DNA of 64,000 bases from Amycolatopsis marina (GTDB lineage: Bacteria > Actinomycetota > Actinomycetes > Mycobacteriales > Pseudonocardiaceae): assembly GCF_900111885.1 (NCBI RefSeq), contig NZ_FOKG01000008.1, forward strand, positions 1-64,000, given 5' to 3'. A model generated the notes under the pieces. It was given only the letters and a program-made list of their open reading frames with translations, had not been told where the DNA came from and ran no database searches. The stretch's first letter is position 1; each line of letters starts with the position of its first letter. Positions 33,023 through 42,363 of the stretch are shown here, piece after piece. Made by a program: the position numbers and the translations under genes.

Positions 33023-33882
33023 TGGGCCAGAAAATCAACCCGCACGGCTTCCGGCTGGGAATCACCACTGACTGGAAGTCGCGCTGGTACGCCGACAAGC
33101 AGTACGCGGAGTACGTCGCCGAGGACGTGAAGATCCGCAAGCTTCTGTCCACGGGCATGGAGCGCGCGGGCATCTCCAAGGTCGAGATCGAGCGCACTCG
33201 TGACCGCGTTCGCGTCGACATCCACACCGCCCGGCCGGGCATCGTGATCGGCCGCCGTGGTGCGGAGGCCGACCGGATCCGTGGCGCGCTGGAGAAGCTC
33301 ACCAAGAAGCAGGTGCAGCTGAACATCCTCGAGGTGAAGAACCCCGAGGCCGACGCCCAGCTCGTCGCGCAGGGTGTCGCGGAGCAGCTGTCCAACCGGG
33401 TGGCCTTCCGTCGTGCGATGCGCAAGGCGATCCAGACCTCGATGCGCTCGCCGCAGGTGAAGGGCATCCGGGTGCAGTGCGGTGGTCGTCTCGGCGGTGC
33501 CGAGATGTCCCGGTCGGAGCACTACCGCGATGGCCGCGTTCCCCTGCACACGCTGCGTGCCGACATCGACTACGGCTTCTTCGAGGCCAAGACGACCTTC
33601 GGCCGTATCGGTGTGAAGGTGTGGATCTACAAGGGTGACATCGTCGGTGGCCTCAAGGCCAAGGAGGCGCGCGACGCCGCCGCGGCCGCCGAGCGCGCCC
33701 CGCGTCGTGACCGTCCGTCCCGTCCGCGCCGTTCCGGCGCCTCGGGCACCACGGCCACCTCCACCGAAGCCGGCCGGGCCGCGGCAGCAGCCCAGGGTGG
33801 CGGGCGTACCGACACGGAGGCCGCGACCAGCGAGGCGCCCGCCGTGGCGTCGCCGGACGCGGCAGAGAAGACGGAGGGCTGA
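33022..33882 (+). CDS. rpsC: Ribosomal protein S3 with extended C-terminus
   Basis: S3, 286 aa. The first 215 residues are the conserved KH and C-terminal S3 domains ([20 protein letters not shown], the KH loop [14 protein letters not shown], and [14 protein letters not shown]). The following roughly 70 residues are Ala/Arg/Pro/Thr-rich and end acidic, an actinobacterial extension that is longer than the E. coli protein and probably disordered. S3 sits at the mRNA entry channel and contributes to helicase activity. The start is GTG 33022, overlapping the rplV stop. rplP follows after three bases. Confidence 0.97.
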   Translation: MGQKINPHGFRLGITTDWKSRWYADKQYAEYVAEDVKIRKLLSTGMERAGISKVEIERTRDRVRVDIHTARPGIVIGRRGAEADRIRGALEKLTKKQVQLNILEVKNPEADAQLVAQGVAEQLSNRVAFRRAMRKAIQTSMRSPQVKGIRVQCGGRLGGAEMSRSEHYRDGRVPLHTLRADIDYGFFEAKTTFGRIGVKVWIYKGDIVGGLKAKEARDAAAAAERAPRRDRPSRPRRSGASGTTATSTEAGRAAAAAQGGGRTDTEAATSEAPAVASPDAAEKTEG

Positions 33883-33885
33883 CGC

Positions 33886-34305
33886 GTGCTAATCCCACGC
33901 AAGGTCAAGCACCGCAAGCAGCACTCCCCGAAGCGCTCCGGTGCCGCCAAGGGCGGCACGAAGGTGACCTTTGGTGAGTACGGCATCCAGGCGCTTGAGC
34001 ACAGCTATGTGACCAACCGGCAGATCGAGTCCGCTCGTATCGCCATGACCCGGCACATCAAGCGTGGCGGGAAGATCTGGATCAACATCTTCCCCGACCG
34101 CCCGCTCACGAAGAAGCCTGCCGAGACCCGCATGGGTTCCGGTAAGGGTTCGCCCGAGTGGTGGGTGGCCAACGTGAAGCCAGGCCGGGTGATGTTCGAG
34201 ATGAGCTTCCCCAACGAGCAGGTGGCTCGCGAGGCGCTGCGCCGCGCGATCCACAAACTGCCGATGAAGTGCCGAATCGTGACCCGTGAAGGTGGTGAGT
34301 TCTGA
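33886..34305 (+). CDS. rplP: Ribosomal protein L16
   Basis: L16, 139 aa, at the base of the central protuberance near the A-site tRNA. It begins [19 protein letters not shown] (GTG 33886, three bases after the rpsC stop). The conserved [20 protein letters not shown] and [17 protein letters not shown] are present. The length is normal. The stop overlaps the rpmC start by one base (TGATG). Confidence 0.98.
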   Translation: MLIPRKVKHRKQHSPKRSGAAKGGTKVTFGEYGIQALEHSYVTNRQIESARIAMTRHIKRGGKIWINIFPDRPLTKKPAETRMGSGKGSPEWWVANVKPGRVMFEMSFPNEQVAREALRRAIHKLPMKCRIVTREGGEF

Positions 34306-34559
34306 TGGCGAAGGCAGGAGCCGTTGCGGCCTCAGAACTTCGTGAGCTCTCGGCTGAGGAGCTTGTGCTGCGGCTGAAGGAAGCCAAGGAGGAGCTGTTC
34401 AACCTCCGGTTCCAGATGGCCACCGGGCAGCTGGACAACAACCGTCGGCTGCGCACGGTTCGGACGGACATCGCGCGCATCTACACCGTGATGCGCGAGC
34501 GCGAGCTCGGGCTGTCCGTTTCACCAGATGACTCAGAAGGCGAAGAGGGTGCCGCATGA
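34305..34559 (+). CDS. rpmC: Ribosomal protein L29
   Basis: L29, 84 aa, a two-helix protein near the tunnel exit beside L23. Helix motifs [20 protein letters not shown] and [16 protein letters not shown] are recognisable. The C-terminal 15 residues ([12 protein letters not shown]) are an acidic extension relative to the roughly 63-aa E. coli protein. The start overlaps rplP and the stop overlaps rpsQ (ATGA). Confidence 0.96.
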   Translation: MAKAGAVAASELRELSAEELVLRLKEAKEELFNLRFQMATGQLDNNRRLRTVRTDIARIYTVMRERELGLSVSPDDSEGEEGAA

Positions 34560-34861
34560 GCGAGAAGGCTGAGGAGCTCGCGAAGCAGCCGGTACAGAAG
34601 GTCGATTCCGACCGGAACTACCGCAAGATCCGAGAAGGCTACGTCGTCTCGGACAAGATGGACAAGACGATCGTGGTCGAGCTCGAGGACCGCAAGAAGC
34701 ACGCGCTGTACGGCAAGGTCATGCGCTCCACCACCAAGGTGAAGGCGCACGACGAGGAGAACACCGCCGGTACGGGTGACCGTGTGATTCTGATGGAGAC
34801 GCGCCCGCTGTCGGCCACCAAGCGCTGGCGGCTCGTGCGGATCGTCGAGAAGGCCAAGTAG
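34556..34861 (+). CDS. rpsQ: Ribosomal protein S17
   Basis: S17, 101 aa, with an OB fold bound to the 5' domain of 16S rRNA. The core [20 protein letters not shown] and [20 protein letters not shown] is typical. An N-terminal tail of about 20 residues ([20 protein letters not shown]) is longer than in E. coli. ATG 34556 overlaps the rpmC stop. It is the last gene of the S10 group. An 86-bp gap with no clear terminator separates it from rplN. Confidence 0.97.
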   Translation: MSEKAEELAKQPVQKVDSDRNYRKIREGYVVSDKMDKTIVVELEDRKKHALYGKVMRSTTKVKAHDEENTAGTGDRVILMETRPLSATKRWRLVRIVEKAK

Positions 34862-34947
34862 TACGCAGTTCTAGGCCGCGAAGGCCCAGTTAGACCGAGT
34901 TTGTCAGGTCGGAAATCTGGCAGACCAAGAATGGTCAGGAGAAAGAA

Positions 34948-35316
34948 GTGATTCAGCAGGAGTCGCGACTACGAGTCGCCGACAACACGGGTGCCAAGGA
35001 GATCCTGACCATCCGCGTGCTCGGTGGTTCGGGGCGGCGCTATGCGGGTATCGGCGACATCATCGTCGCTACCGTCAAGGACGCCATTCCGGGTGCCAAC
35101 GTGAAGCGCGGAGATGTGGTCAAGGCCGTCATCGTCCGCACGGTCAAGGAGAAGCGTCGTCCGGACGGTTCGTACATCCGCTTCGACGAGAACGCCGCCG
35201 TGCTCATCAAGAACGACAACGAGCCCCGCGGAACCCGCATCTTCGGCCCGGTCGGCCGCGAGCTGCGCGATCGGAAGTTCATGAAGATCATCTCGCTCGC
35301 GCCGGAGGTGTTGTGA
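34948..35316 (+). CDS. rplN: Ribosomal protein L14
   Basis: L14, 122 aa, on the subunit interface. It has the universal signature [20 protein letters not shown] and the core [23 protein letters not shown] 34948 has CAGGAGAAAGAA upstream, a good ribosome site. It starts the spc-type cluster, in which L14-L24-L5 follow one another with overlaps. The length is exactly the usual 122 residues. Confidence 0.98.
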   Translation: MIQQESRLRVADNTGAKEILTIRVLGGSGRRYAGIGDIIVATVKDAIPGANVKRGDVVKAVIVRTVKEKRRPDGSYIRFDENAAVLIKNDNEPRGTRIFGPVGRELRDRKFMKIISLAPEVL

Positions 35317-35630
35317 TGAAGGTGAAGAAGGGCGACACGGTCGTCGTCATCGCCGGCAAGGACAAGGGCGCCAAGGGCAAGGTCATTCAGGCCTACCCGG
35401 AGCGTGAGCGGGTCCTGGTCGAGGGTGTGAACCGGATCAAGAAGCACACCCGGATCTCGCAGACCCAGCGTGGCGCGCAGTCCGGCGGCATCGTGACCCA
35501 GGAAGCCCCCATCCACGTGTCGAACGTGCAGGTCGTCGATTCCGACGGCAAGCCGGCCAGGGTGGGCTACCGCATCGGCGAGGACGGCAAGAAGGTTCGC
35601 GTCTCGCGCAGGAACGGTAAGGACATCTGA
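35316..35630 (+). CDS. rplX: Ribosomal protein L24
   Basis: L24, 104 aa, an assembly initiator with a KOW motif ([20 protein letters not shown]). The middle section [18 protein letters not shown] and the conserved THxSNVQV-like segment ([19 protein letters not shown]) support the call. The start is ATG 35316, overlapping the rplN stop; GTG 35313 is an equally possible start. It overlaps rplE by one base. Confidence 0.97.
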   Translation: MKVKKGDTVVVIAGKDKGAKGKVIQAYPERERVLVEGVNRIKKHTRISQTQRGAQSGGIVTQEAPIHVSNVQVVDSDGKPARVGYRIGEDGKKVRVSRRNGKDI

Positions 35631-36202
35631 TGACGGCCCCGACGAGCACTGAGAAGATCACGCCGCGGTTGAAGACCCGGTACCGCGAGGAGATCGCAGG
35701 CCAGCTCCGCGAGGAGTTCAGCTACGCCAACCCGCACCAGATTCCCGGTGTGGTCAAGGTCGTGGTGAACATGGGCGTCGGTGACGCCGCTCGGGACAGC
35801 AAGCTGATCGAGGGCGCCATTCGCGACCTGGCGACCATCACCGGTCAGAAGCCCGAGGTGCGTAAGGCCCGCAAGTCGATCGCCCAGTTCAAGCTTCGTG
35901 AGGGGCAGCCCATCGGCGCCCGCACGACGCTGCGTGGCGACCGGATGTGGGAGTTCCTCGACCGCCTGCTGACGATCGCGCTGCCGCGTATCCGCGACTT
36001 CCGCGGACTCTCGCCCAAGCAGTTCGACGGCAACGGCAACTACACGTTCGGCCTGACCGAGCAGTCGATGTTCCACGAGATCAACCCGGACGCCATCGAC
36101 CGCCCGCGCGGTATGGACGTCACCGTTGTCACCACAGCCACGACGGACGACGAGGGCCGGGCGCTGCTGCGCAAGCTCGGCTTCCCGTTCAAGGAGAACT
36201 GA
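35630..36202 (+). CDS. rplE: Ribosomal protein L5
   Basis: L5, 190 aa, binds 5S rRNA in the central protuberance. [40 protein letters not shown] and [19 protein letters not shown] are family signatures. The N-terminal dozen residues ([12 protein letters not shown]) are a short extension. The start overlaps the rplX stop (TGATG). rpsN follows after three bases. Confidence 0.98.
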   Translation: MTAPTSTEKITPRLKTRYREEIAGQLREEFSYANPHQIPGVVKVVVNMGVGDAARDSKLIEGAIRDLATITGQKPEVRKARKSIAQFKLREGQPIGARTTLRGDRMWEFLDRLLTIALPRIRDFRGLSPKQFDGNGNYTFGLTEQSMFHEINPDAIDRPRGMDVTVVTTATTDDEGRALLRKLGFPFKEN

Positions 36203-36205
36203 GCG

Positions 36206-36391
36206 ATGGCCAAGAAAGCGCTGATCCACAAGGCCGCCAAGAAGCCGAAGTTCAAGGTTCGCGGTTACACCCGCTGCCAGCGTTGCGGGCGCCCGCACTC
36301 GGTGTTCCGCAAGTTCGGCCTCTGCCGGATCTGCCTGCGCGAGATGGCGCACGCGGGCGAACTGCCCGGCGTGAGCAAGTCCAGCTGGTAA
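36206..36391 (+). CDS. rpsN: Ribosomal protein S14, zinc-binding (type Z)
   Basis: S14, 61 aa, the short zinc-ribbon form. The two CxxC pairs (CQRC and CRIC) are intact, and the sequence ends GVSKSSW. Many actinobacteria also carry a longer, zinc-free S14 elsewhere for zinc starvation; none is in this window. ATG 36206 follows the rplE stop by three bases, with AAGGAG in the rplE tail as ribosome site. It belongs to the 30S head. Confidence 0.98.
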   Translation: MAKKALIHKAAKKPKFKVRGYTRCQRCGRPHSVFRKFGLCRICLREMAHAGELPGVSKSSW

Positions 36392-36473
36392 AGGCCGTAC
36401 CACAAACTCCCAGTTCGCCACAGGCCCAGGCCGAGTGCCAGGGAACCAGGGCGAGAAAGGTTGACAGGTCACC

Positions 36474-36872
36474 ATGACGATGACCGACCCGATCGCAGAC
36501 TTCTTGACCCGTCTGCGTAACGCGAACTCGGCGTACCACGACGAGGTTGTGCTTCCGCACTCCAAGATCAAGGCGAACATCGCCGAGATCCTCAAGCGCG
36601 AGGGCTACATCGCTAGCTTCCGCGATGAGCCGGGCGAGAAGCACAAGAACCTGGTCGTGGAGCTGAAGTACGGCCCGAACCGTGAGCGCAGCATTGCTGG
36701 TTTGCGCCGGGTGTCCAAGCCCGGTCTGCGGGTGTACGCAAAATCGACCGAACTGCCCAACGTTCTGGGTGGCCTCGGCGTCGCGATCATCTCGACGTCC
36801 GCCGGCCTGCAGACCGACCGGCAGGCCAAGCGCAACGGCGTGGGCGGCGAAGTCCTCGCCTACGTCTGGTGA
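36474..36872 (+). CDS. rpsH: Ribosomal protein S8
   Basis: S8, 132 aa, a primary 16S-binding protein and, in E. coli, the repressor of the spc operon. [38 protein letters not shown] text (here [20 protein letters not shown]) and GGEVLAYVW at the end are typical. ATG 36474 is taken as start; ATG 36480 two codons later is equally plausible. An 82-bp gap separates it from rpsN. rplF follows after 19 bp. Confidence 0.97.
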   Translation: MTMTDPIADFLTRLRNANSAYHDEVVLPHSKIKANIAEILKREGYIASFRDEPGEKHKNLVVELKYGPNRERSIAGLRRVSKPGLRVYAKSTELPNVLGGLGVAIISTSAGLQTDRQAKRNGVGGEVLAYVW

Positions 36873-36891
36873 GGAAGGGGGACTAAGGCAT

Positions 36892-37431
36892 ATGTCACGC
36901 ATTGGGAAGTATCCGGTCCCCGTCCCTTCCGGGGTCGAGGTGACCATCGACGGTCAGCTGATCACCGTCAAGGGGCCCAAGGGCACCCTGTCGCACACCG
37001 TTGCCGAGCCGATCACGGTCCAGCGCGGCGAGGACGGTTCTATCGAGGTCAAGCGCCCGGATGACGAGCGCGAGAGCCGTTCGCTGCACGGTCTGACCCG
37101 CACCCTGGTGAACAACCTGGTTGTCGGCGTCACTGACGGCTACGAGAAGAAGCTGGAAATCCACGGCGTCGGTTTCCGTGTGCAGGCCAAGGGTTCGGAC
37201 CTCGAGTTCGCCCTGGGCTACAGCCACCCGGTGAAGATCGCCGCGCCTGAGGGCATCACCTTCAACGTGGAGAGCCCCACCCGGTTCTCGGTGACCGGCA
37301 TCGACAAGCAGAAGGTCGGGCAGACCGCGGCGGTTATCCGCAAGCTGCGCCGCCCGGATCCCTACAAGGGCAAGGGCTTGCGCTACGAGGGTGAGCGCAT
37401 CCGTCGCAAGGTCGGAAAGACGGGTAAGTGA
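36892..37431 (+). CDS. rplF: Ribosomal protein L6
   Basis: L6, 179 aa, near the factor-binding site of the 50S subunit. It starts [20 protein letters not shown] at ATG 36892, with GGAAGGGGGACTAAGG upstream. It continues through [19 protein letters not shown] and ends with the conserved [21 protein letters not shown] longer frame upstream is a shadow of rpsH and is rejected. The stop is followed within two bases by the L18 start. Confidence 0.98.
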   Translation: MSRIGKYPVPVPSGVEVTIDGQLITVKGPKGTLSHTVAEPITVQRGEDGSIEVKRPDDERESRSLHGLTRTLVNNLVVGVTDGYEKKLEIHGVGFRVQAKGSDLEFALGYSHPVKIAAPEGITFNVESPTRFSVTGIDKQKVGQTAAVIRKLRRPDPYKGKGLRYEGERIRRKVGKTGK

Positions 37432-37433
37432 TC

Positions 37434-37832
37434 ATGAGCGACACGACTATCAAGCGCAAGCCGGTCGGCAAGGACATCTCGACCCGCCGTCGCGTTGCCA
37501 AGGCCCGCCGCCACTTCCGTCTTCGCAAGAAGATCAGCGGCACGGACCAGCGTCCGCGCCTCGTGGTCAAGCGGTCCTCGCGGCACATCACGGTCCAGCT
37601 CATCGACGACCTCGCCGGGCACACCCTGGCTTCGGCGTCGACCCTGGAGGCGGACGTGCGCGCGCTGTCGGGCGACAAGAAGGCCAAGGCCGCGAAGGTC
37701 GGCGAGTTGGTCGGCGCACGCGCCAAGAGCGCGGGCATCACAACCGTGGTGTTCGACCGTGGCGGCAACGCCTACCACGGGCGGATCGCGGCACTGGCCG
37801 ACGCAGCCCGCGAAGCCGGGTTGGAGTTCTGA
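37434..37832 (+). CDS. rplR: Ribosomal protein L18
   Basis: L18, 132 aa, binds 5S rRNA together with L5. The core [39 protein letters not shown] and [19 protein letters not shown] is clear. ATG 37434 is taken as the start; GTG 37428, overlapping the rplF stop, would add two residues. rpsE follows after 36 bp, which contain a ribosome site (GGAAGGAAAG). Confidence 0.97.
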   Translation: MSDTTIKRKPVGKDISTRRRVAKARRHFRLRKKISGTDQRPRLVVKRSSRHITVQLIDDLAGHTLASASTLEADVRALSGDKKAKAAKVGELVGARAKSAGITTVVFDRGGNAYHGRIAALADAAREAGLEF

Positions 37833-37868
37833 CGTTATGCAGTTGCTGGTGAATGGAAGGAAAGCCTG

Positions 37869-38513
37869 ATGCCGGGACGTACACGGCAATTCGGCGGAGG
37901 CCAGGGCGGCCCCGGCGGTCAGGGCGGCAACGACCGCAATGACCGGCGCGACCGCAGGGACCGTCGTGATGGTGGCCGTGGCGGGGCGGCCCAGGACAAG
38001 ACCCCGCACCTCGAGCGCGTCGTAGCGATCAACCGCGTCGCCAAGGTCGTCAAGGGTGGCCGGCGCTTCAGCTTCACCGCGCTCGTCGTCGTCGGCGACG
38101 GTGACGGCCAGGTCGGTGTCGGCTACGGCAAGGCCAAGGAGGTTCCCGCGGCGATCGCCAAGGGTGTCGAGGAGGCGAAGAAGAACTTCTTCCGCGTGCC
38201 TCGCATCGCCGGCACGATTCCGCACCCCATCCAGGGTGAGGATGCCGCGGGTGTGGTGCTGCTCCGTCCCGCCAGCCCCGGTACCGGTGTTATCGCCGGT
38301 GGCCCGGTGCGTGCGGTGCTGGAGTGCGCCGGTGTGCACGACGTGCTGTCGAAGTCGCTCGGTAGCGACAACGCCATCAACATCGTGCACGCGACCGTTG
38401 CAGCGCTGAAGGGCCTGCAGCGTCCCGAGGAGGTCGCGGCCCGCCGTGGCCTGCCGCTCGAGGACGTTGCTCCCGCCCGGATGCTGCGTCAGCGTGCGGG
38501 TCAGGGGGTCTGA
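37869..38513 (+). CDS. rpsE: Ribosomal protein S5
   Basis: S5, 214 aa, important for decoding fidelity. The first 40 residues are Gly/Asp/Arg-rich low-complexity sequence (for example [20 protein letters not shown]), an extension absent from E. coli. The double-stranded-RNA-binding-like and C-terminal domains follow: [40 protein letters not shown] and [19 protein letters not shown] 37869 is preceded by GGAAGGAAAGCCTG. rpmD begins one base after the stop. Confidence 0.97.
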   Translation: MPGRTRQFGGGQGGPGGQGGNDRNDRRDRRDRRDGGRGGAAQDKTPHLERVVAINRVAKVVKGGRRFSFTALVVVGDGDGQVGVGYGKAKEVPAAIAKGVEEAKKNFFRVPRIAGTIPHPIQGEDAAGVVLLRPASPGTGVIAGGPVRAVLECAGVHDVLSKSLGSDNAINIVHATVAALKGLQRPEEVAARRGLPLEDVAPARMLRQRAGQGV

Positions 38514-38514
38514 G

Positions 38515-38697
38515 ATGGCTCAGCTGAAGGTCACCCAGATCAAGAGCAAGATCGGCGCCAAGCAGAACCACCGGGACACCCTGCGCACCCTCGGGCTGCG
38601 CAAGATCCGGCAGTCTGTGGTGCGTGAGGACACCCCCCAGGTCCGTGGCCTCGTTCACGCGGTGCGGCACCTGGTGACTGTGGAGGAGGTCAAATAA
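38515..38697 (+). CDS. rpmD: Ribosomal protein L30
   Basis: L30, 60 aa, the short bacterial form. [36 protein letters not shown] and [15 protein letters not shown] follow the family pattern. ATG 38515 comes one base after the rpsE stop, and the stop overlaps the rplO start (TAATG). A frame extension upstream to 38446 is within rpsE and rejected. Confidence 0.97.
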   Translation: MAQLKVTQIKSKIGAKQNHRDTLRTLGLRKIRQSVVREDTPQVRGLVHAVRHLVTVEEVK

Positions 38698-39140
38698 TGG
38701 CCATCAAGATCCACCACCTCCGGCCGGCACCGGGATCGAAGACCGACAAGATTCGCGTCGGCCGCGGTGAAGGTTCCAAGGGCAAGACCGCCGGTCGTGG
38801 CACGAAGGGCACCAAGGCCCGGAAGAACGTGCCCGCCGGCTTCGAGGGTGGGCAGCTGCCCATCCAGATGCGGCTGCCGAAGCTGCGTGGCTTCAAGAAC
38901 CGGTTCCGTACCGAGTACCAGCCGGTGAACGTGGGCGACATCGCCCGCGTCTTCGCCGACGGTGGCAAGGTCGGCGCCGAGGAGCTCGCCGCCAAGGGTC
39001 TTGTCCGCAAGGGCAAGCTCGTGAAGGTGCTCGGCAACGGTGAGGTCGGCAGCGTCAAGCTGGACGTCACCGCCGATGCCTTCTCCGGCAGCGCCAAGGA
39101 GAAGCTCGAAGCCGCTGGTGGTTCCGCCACCACGAACTGA
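38697..39140 (+). CDS. rplO: Ribosomal protein L15
   Basis: L15, 147 aa. The Gly/Lys-rich N-terminus ([36 protein letters not shown]) and [25 protein letters not shown] are typical. It is the last gene of the spc-type cluster here. A strong hairpin terminator follows at 39169-39204. In many bacteria secY comes next; in this genome two secreted-protein genes and two pairs of dispersed palindromes intervene. Confidence 0.98.
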   Translation: MAIKIHHLRPAPGSKTDKIRVGRGEGSKGKTAGRGTKGTKARKNVPAGFEGGQLPIQMRLPKLRGFKNRFRTEYQPVNVGDIARVFADGGKVGAEELAAKGLVRKGKLVKVLGNGEVGSVKLDVTADAFSGSAKEKLEAAGGSATTN

Positions 39141-39168
39141 GCCACTTCGGCACAGTTATCGCTCGACA

Positions 39169-39204
39169 GGGCCCGCCCCCGGTTCACGAACCGGAGGCGG
39201 GCCC
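39169..39204 (+). terminator. Predicted terminator of the spc cluster after rplO
   Basis: GGGCCCGCC and CCGGTTC on the left pair with GAACCGG and GGCGGGCCC on the right (one C-A mismatch, two-base loop). AAGTCGTTT follows. It begins 29 bp after the rplO stop. Confidence 0.8.
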
Positions 39205-39340
39205 AAGTCGTTTCCCGCCCCTCACCGCTGTCCACGCCCACCACAGCCACCGCCAGCCGCCCCAGTCGCATCCAGCGCCCCCCAGCCCCAGCGCCCCTAC
39301 CCGAGCGGCCCCGGAATCCTCCCGCCCCCGCCCCCGGTGC

Positions 39341-39360
39341 GCGTTTAGCGGGCTGGATGT
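39341..39360 (+). repeat. Dispersed palindrome, copy 4 (CGGG loop on + strand)
   Basis: GCGTTTAG-CGGG-CTGGATGT, the same variant as copy 3. It lies 137 bp after the rplO terminator and 56 bp before copy 5. Confidence 0.78.
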
Positions 39361-39396
39361 AGGCCCCGCCGCTTGCTCGCCGCCACGCCCGCTACC

Positions 39397-39418
39397 TGCA
39401 TTTAGCGGGCTAAATGCA
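39397..39418 (+). repeat. Dispersed palindrome, copy 5 (perfect arms)
   Basis: TGCATTTAG-CGGG-CTAAATGCA: perfect 9-bp arms around the CGGG loop. Confidence 0.82.
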
Positions 39419-39607
39419 CTTCCTGGGCAGGCGCGCGCTCATCCGAGCACCCCTCACCTGATCGGCCCCCTTCAATGGTTGGGAGTCTGGAGAGCCGAAA
39501 GGGGTTACTGGCCGGTTGGTCTATACCTCCAGTGCTGAGTCGATACCGTCGGGCCCGCAAACCTGAACCGATTCCGATGCGGGTTCTCCCGCAGGAAGGT
39601 CACGGGA

Positions 39608-40105
39608 ATGGCGAATTCGACAATCACGAGAACCACGGGAAGGCGACGGCTTTCCGCGCTGATCGGCGGGGTCGGCACGATGGGCCTCCTGCTGACTGGA
39701 GTCACAGCTGCGCAGGCTGCGCCTCAGGAAGCCGAGCACTGCGTCTACTCGGCGTCCACGCAGACCTACACCTGCCATCACAGCCTCACCGAGGCCACGG
39801 CCACCGGCAACCGGCTCGCGAAGGCGCAGGGCGATGTCATCGGGGCCACGGTCTTCGAATTCCGCGACTATGGCGGGGCCTCGTTGACGATCACCGTCCC
39901 CAAACCGTGCCCCAAGAATGACCGGGTCGATTTCTGGTTGGACCTCGACGAGTGGAAGAACTCGATCTCCTCGGTGCAGGCCTGGTCGTCGTGCTGGATC
40001 TGGCTGTATCCGGAGTCCGGTGGCCGAGCCGGACCGTTCAAGGACAAGCATCCGGACGTCGGTAGCTATATCGACAACCGCACGGCCACGGTCGGACTGA
40101 GCTGA
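39608..40105 (+). CDS. Small secreted protein, beta/gamma-crystallin or I36-inhibitor-like
   Basis: A 165-aa exported protein with a signal peptide to about residue 37 (GLLLTGVTAAQAAP). The mature part has four cysteines (EHCVYS, YTCHHS, KPCPKN, SSCWIW) and a pattern reminiscent of a Greek-key motif: VFEFRDYGGASLTITVP, DLDEWKNSISSVQAW and WIWLYPESGGRAGPF. That spacing of an aromatic-Gly strand, a D/N-x-I-S-S element and a Gly-rich hairpin is seen in beta/gamma-crystallin-like proteins and the peptidase-inhibitor family I36. The match is by eye only. ATG 39608 follows AGGAAGGTCACGGGA. It is co-directional with, and 13 bp from, the next secreted gene, so the two are likely one operon. Confidence 0.6.
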   Translation: MANSTITRTTGRRRLSALIGGVGTMGLLLTGVTAAQAAPQEAEHCVYSASTQTYTCHHSLTEATATGNRLAKAQGDVIGATVFEFRDYGGASLTITVPKPCPKNDRVDFWLDLDEWKNSISSVQAWSSCWIWLYPESGGRAGPFKDKHPDVGSYIDNRTATVGLS

Positions 40106-40118
40106 GCAAGGAGGGATC

Positions 40119-40712
40119 ATGGCAAGGACACGACGACTCGGTGCGACGTTCGCCATTGCCGCACTGGCGGCCGGCGCGATGCTCTCGCCTGGAGTGGCCG
40201 CGGCCGAGGACCAGCCGACGGTGCGACAGTTGCTGGAACAGTGCGAGCAGGGAAGAACGGATGTGTGCGAATTCCATCCGAGCGGCTCGCCCGAGGTCTA
40301 CCGCGGTTCCTACCAGCTGGCCGGTGGCTCGCAGAACTGCTCCCCAGGCAAGTCGACGCGAGTGATTCGCTGGGAGTCCTCCCAGACGACCACCAACAGC
40401 GTGGGAGTGACCATCTCGGCGAAGGCCACTCTCGGGGAGGTCTTCGAGGTCGGCTTCGAGACCAGTTACCAGCGTGAGTGGAGCTGGACCACTTCGAAGG
40501 CCGACGAGATCCGCCACGAACTGGGCCCGTACCAGGCAGTGGACATCTTCGCGGCACCGATGCGGCAGAAGGTGCGCGGAACGTACGAGATGCACTTCGG
40601 TGACCGCTACTACGGCCACTACTACTGGTACGTGCACAACGTCGTGATCGACGGGCCGGACTCCAACCCGGCCTGGGACGTCAAGGTCCAGGAGACCAGC
40701 ACCGACTGCTAG
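40119..40712 (+). CDS. Secreted beta-rich protein of unknown function, possibly aerolysin/ETX-like
   Basis: A 197-aa exported protein (signal peptide to about residue 30, ending PGVAAAED). ATG 40119 has AAGGAGGGA upstream, an unusually strong site. The middle part alternates Ser/Thr with hydrophobic residues (TTTNSVGVTISAKATLGEVF, VGFETSYQREWSWTTSKA). That style occurs in the membrane-inserting hairpin of aerolysin/ETX-MTX2-type pore formers, but also in other beta-sandwich secreted proteins. The Tyr-rich segment RYYGHYYWYVHNVVIDG follows, and the protein ends in Cys. Cysteines at about residues 42, 50 and 74 may pair. Assignment to a pore-forming family is a guess; the secretion signal is clear. 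Confidence 0.5.
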   Translation: MARTRRLGATFAIAALAAGAMLSPGVAAAEDQPTVRQLLEQCEQGRTDVCEFHPSGSPEVYRGSYQLAGGSQNCSPGKSTRVIRWESSQTTTNSVGVTISAKATLGEVFEVGFETSYQREWSWTTSKADEIRHELGPYQAVDIFAAPMRQKVRGTYEMHFGDRYYGHYYWYVHNVVIDGPDSNPAWDVKVQETSTDC

Positions 40713-40714
40713 GA

Positions 40715-40735
40715 GCATTCAGCCCGCTGAACGCG
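40715..40735 (-). repeat. Dispersed palindrome, copy 6 (CGGG loop on - strand)
   Basis: Plus-strand GCATTCAG-CCCG-CTGAACGC. The - transcript pairs over all 8 bp with one G-U wobble; the + transcript has an A-C mismatch. It starts two bases after the secreted-gene stop. Confidence 0.78.
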
Positions 40736-40761
40736 TTTCGGGGCACAGGTGACCCCTGACC

Positions 40762-40782
40762 GCGTTTAGCGGGCTGAATGTC
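40762..40782 (+). repeat. Dispersed palindrome, copy 7 (CGGG loop on + strand)
   Basis: GCGTTTAG-CGGG-CTGAATGT, the same as copy 1. It pairs fully only on the + transcript. Confidence 0.8.
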
Positions 40783-40887
40783 GTCTCGGCCGACTGTGGA
40801 CGCGGCCCGCGGGCGGCGTCTCCGGGCGCGGTACTTGGGGGTTCGGGGCCAGCAAGTCCCGACCTCCGTCGGTATTTGCCGTATGCG

Positions 40888-40918
40888 TTGCCGGGTGCCA
40901 CGGCGGGGCTGTTAGAGT
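40888..40918 (+). promoter_or_regulatory. Candidate promoter of secY-adk-map
   Basis: TTGCCG (40888-40893) and TAGAGT (40913-40918) are 19 bp apart. The spacing is long, so the call is tentative. A separate promoter is expected because a terminator and two unrelated genes lie between rplO and secY. Confidence 0.4.
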
Positions 40919-40926
40919 CGGCGACA

Positions 40927-40954
40927 CGCTTCGGGACAGATGTGCCCCGAAGCG
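40927..40954 (+). other. Hairpin in the secY leader
   Basis: CGCTTCGGG (40927-40935) and CCCGAAGCG (40946-40954) form a perfect 9-bp stem, extended by an outer A-T pair, just downstream of the predicted -10 box. Confidence 0.55.
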
Positions 40955-41055
40955 TTCCTGGCTTGCCCAGTCAGTGAAAAGTGTGTTCCTGCCGGTCATG
41001 TGCCGGCCAAGCCGATCGTCGGTTGATCACCGACGACGCCGAGGAGGTCCCCCGC

Positions 41056-42363
41056 GTGCTCAGCGCCTTCCGCTCGGCTCTCGCGACGCCGGACCTGCGC
41101 AAGAAAATCCTGTTCACGCTGATGATCGTGGCTGTGTACCGAATTGGTGCAGTCACTCCAGCGCCTGGGGTTTCCTATCCCAACGTGCAGGCTTGTCAAG
41201 CGCAGGTCGAAGAACAGGGCATCTACTCGCTGCTGAACCTGTTCAGTGGTGGGGCGCTCCTGCAGCTGTCCATCTTCTCGACCGGCATCATGCCGTACAT
41301 CACCGCGAGCATCATCGTTCAGCTGCTCACTGTGGTGATTCCCCGTTTTGAGGAACTGAAGAAGGAAGGACAGGCCGGGCAGAGCAAGCTCACGCAGTAC
41401 ACCCGGTACCTGACCATCGCCTTGGCGATCCTCCAGGCCACCGGTGTCGTGGCGCTCGCCGATCGCGGCGCGCTGTTCCAGGACTGCCCGCAGTCGGTCA
41501 TCCCGGACAACAGCGTCTACGCACTCGCGCTGATCGTCGTCACGATGACCGCCGGTACCGCGGTCATGATGTGGCTGGGCGAGCTGATCACCGAACGTGG
41601 TGTCGGTAACGGCATGTCGGTGCTGATCTTCCTGAACATCGCCGCGCGCATCCCGGCGGAGGGCGCCAACATCCTGAACAACCAGGGTGGCCTCGTCTTC
41701 ACGTTCGTCTGCTTCCTCGCGCTGGCGATCATCGCGAGCGTCGTGTTCGTCGAGCAGGGGCAGCGCCGAATCCCGGTGCAGTACGCCAAGCGGATGATCG
41801 GACGCCGGATGTACGGCGGAACCTCGACGTACCTGCCGATCAAGGTGAACCAGGCAGGTGTCATCCCGGTGATCTTCGGATCGTCGCTGCTGTACCTGCC
41901 GGACCTGATCAGCCGTTTGGTCGGGGACCCGAACAGTGCGTCGGGGTGGCAGGTCTTCCTGCAGAACTACGTGGTCGACCAGTCGAGCTTCGTGCACATT
42001 CTGCTGTACTTCTCGCTGATCATCTTCTTCACCTACTTCTACATCACGATCACCTTCAACGTGGACGAGCGTGCGGAGGAGATGAAGAAGTTCGGCGGGT
42101 TCATCCCTGGCATCAGGCCGGGACGACCGACCGCCGAGTACCTCAACTTCGTGCTCAGCCGGATTACCTTCCCCGGCTCGATCTACCTCGGTTTGGTAGC
42201 GATCCTGCCGAACTTCTTCTTGTCCATCACGAACGAGGGGAACAATCAGAACTTCCCGTTCGGTGGCACAGCCGTGCTCATCATGGTCGGTGTTGGACTC
42301 GATACCATGAAGCAGATCGAAAGCCAGCTGATGCAGCGCAATTATGAAGGGTTCCTCCGATGA
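41056..42363 (+). CDS. secY: Preprotein translocase subunit SecY
   Basis: SecY, 435 aa, the channel of the Sec translocon with ten membrane spans. I chose GTG 41056 ([19 protein letters not shown]), which has GAGGAGG eight bases upstream; the frame is open further left to 40981 but there it lies in the leader. Signature segments [31 protein letters not shown] and the cytoplasmic loop VNVD-like sequence ([20 protein letters not shown]) are present. The plug region and first spans look normal. It overlaps adk by four bases. Its products would serve the many exported proteins of this window. Confidence 0.97.
   Translation: MLSAFRSALATPDLRKKILFTLMIVAVYRIGAVTPAPGVSYPNVQACQAQVEEQGIYSLLNLFSGGALLQLSIFSTGIMPYITASIIVQLLTVVIPRFEELKKEGQAGQSKLTQYTRYLTIALAILQATGVVALADRGALFQDCPQSVIPDNSVYALALIVVTMTAGTAVMMWLGELITERGVGNGMSVLIFLNIAARIPAEGANILNNQGGLVFTFVCFLALAIIASVVFVEQGQRRIPVQYAKRMIGRRMYGGTSTYLPIKVNQAGVIPVIFGSSLLYLPDLISRLVGDPNSASGWQVFLQNYVVDQSSFVHILLYFSLIIFFTYFYITITFNVDERAEEMKKFGGFIPGIRPGRPTAEYLNFVLSRITFPGSIYLGLVAILPNFFLSITNEGNNQNFPFGGTAVLIMVGVGLDTMKQIESQLMQRNYEGFLR

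Larger units (their letters stand above)
39141..39607 (+). other. rplO to secreted-gene intergenic region, 467 bp
   Basis: It contains the rplO terminator (39169-39204) and two palindrome copies (39341-39360 and 39397-39418). The stretch between about 39210 and 39335 is Pro-codon-like CCC-rich sequence with no recognised feature. No gene is seen. Confidence 0.75.
40713..41055 (+). other. Intergenic region before secY, 343 bp
   Basis: It holds two palindrome copies (40715-40735 and 40762-40782), a candidate secY promoter (40888-40918) and a leader hairpin (40927-40954). No gene is seen. Confidence 0.7.
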
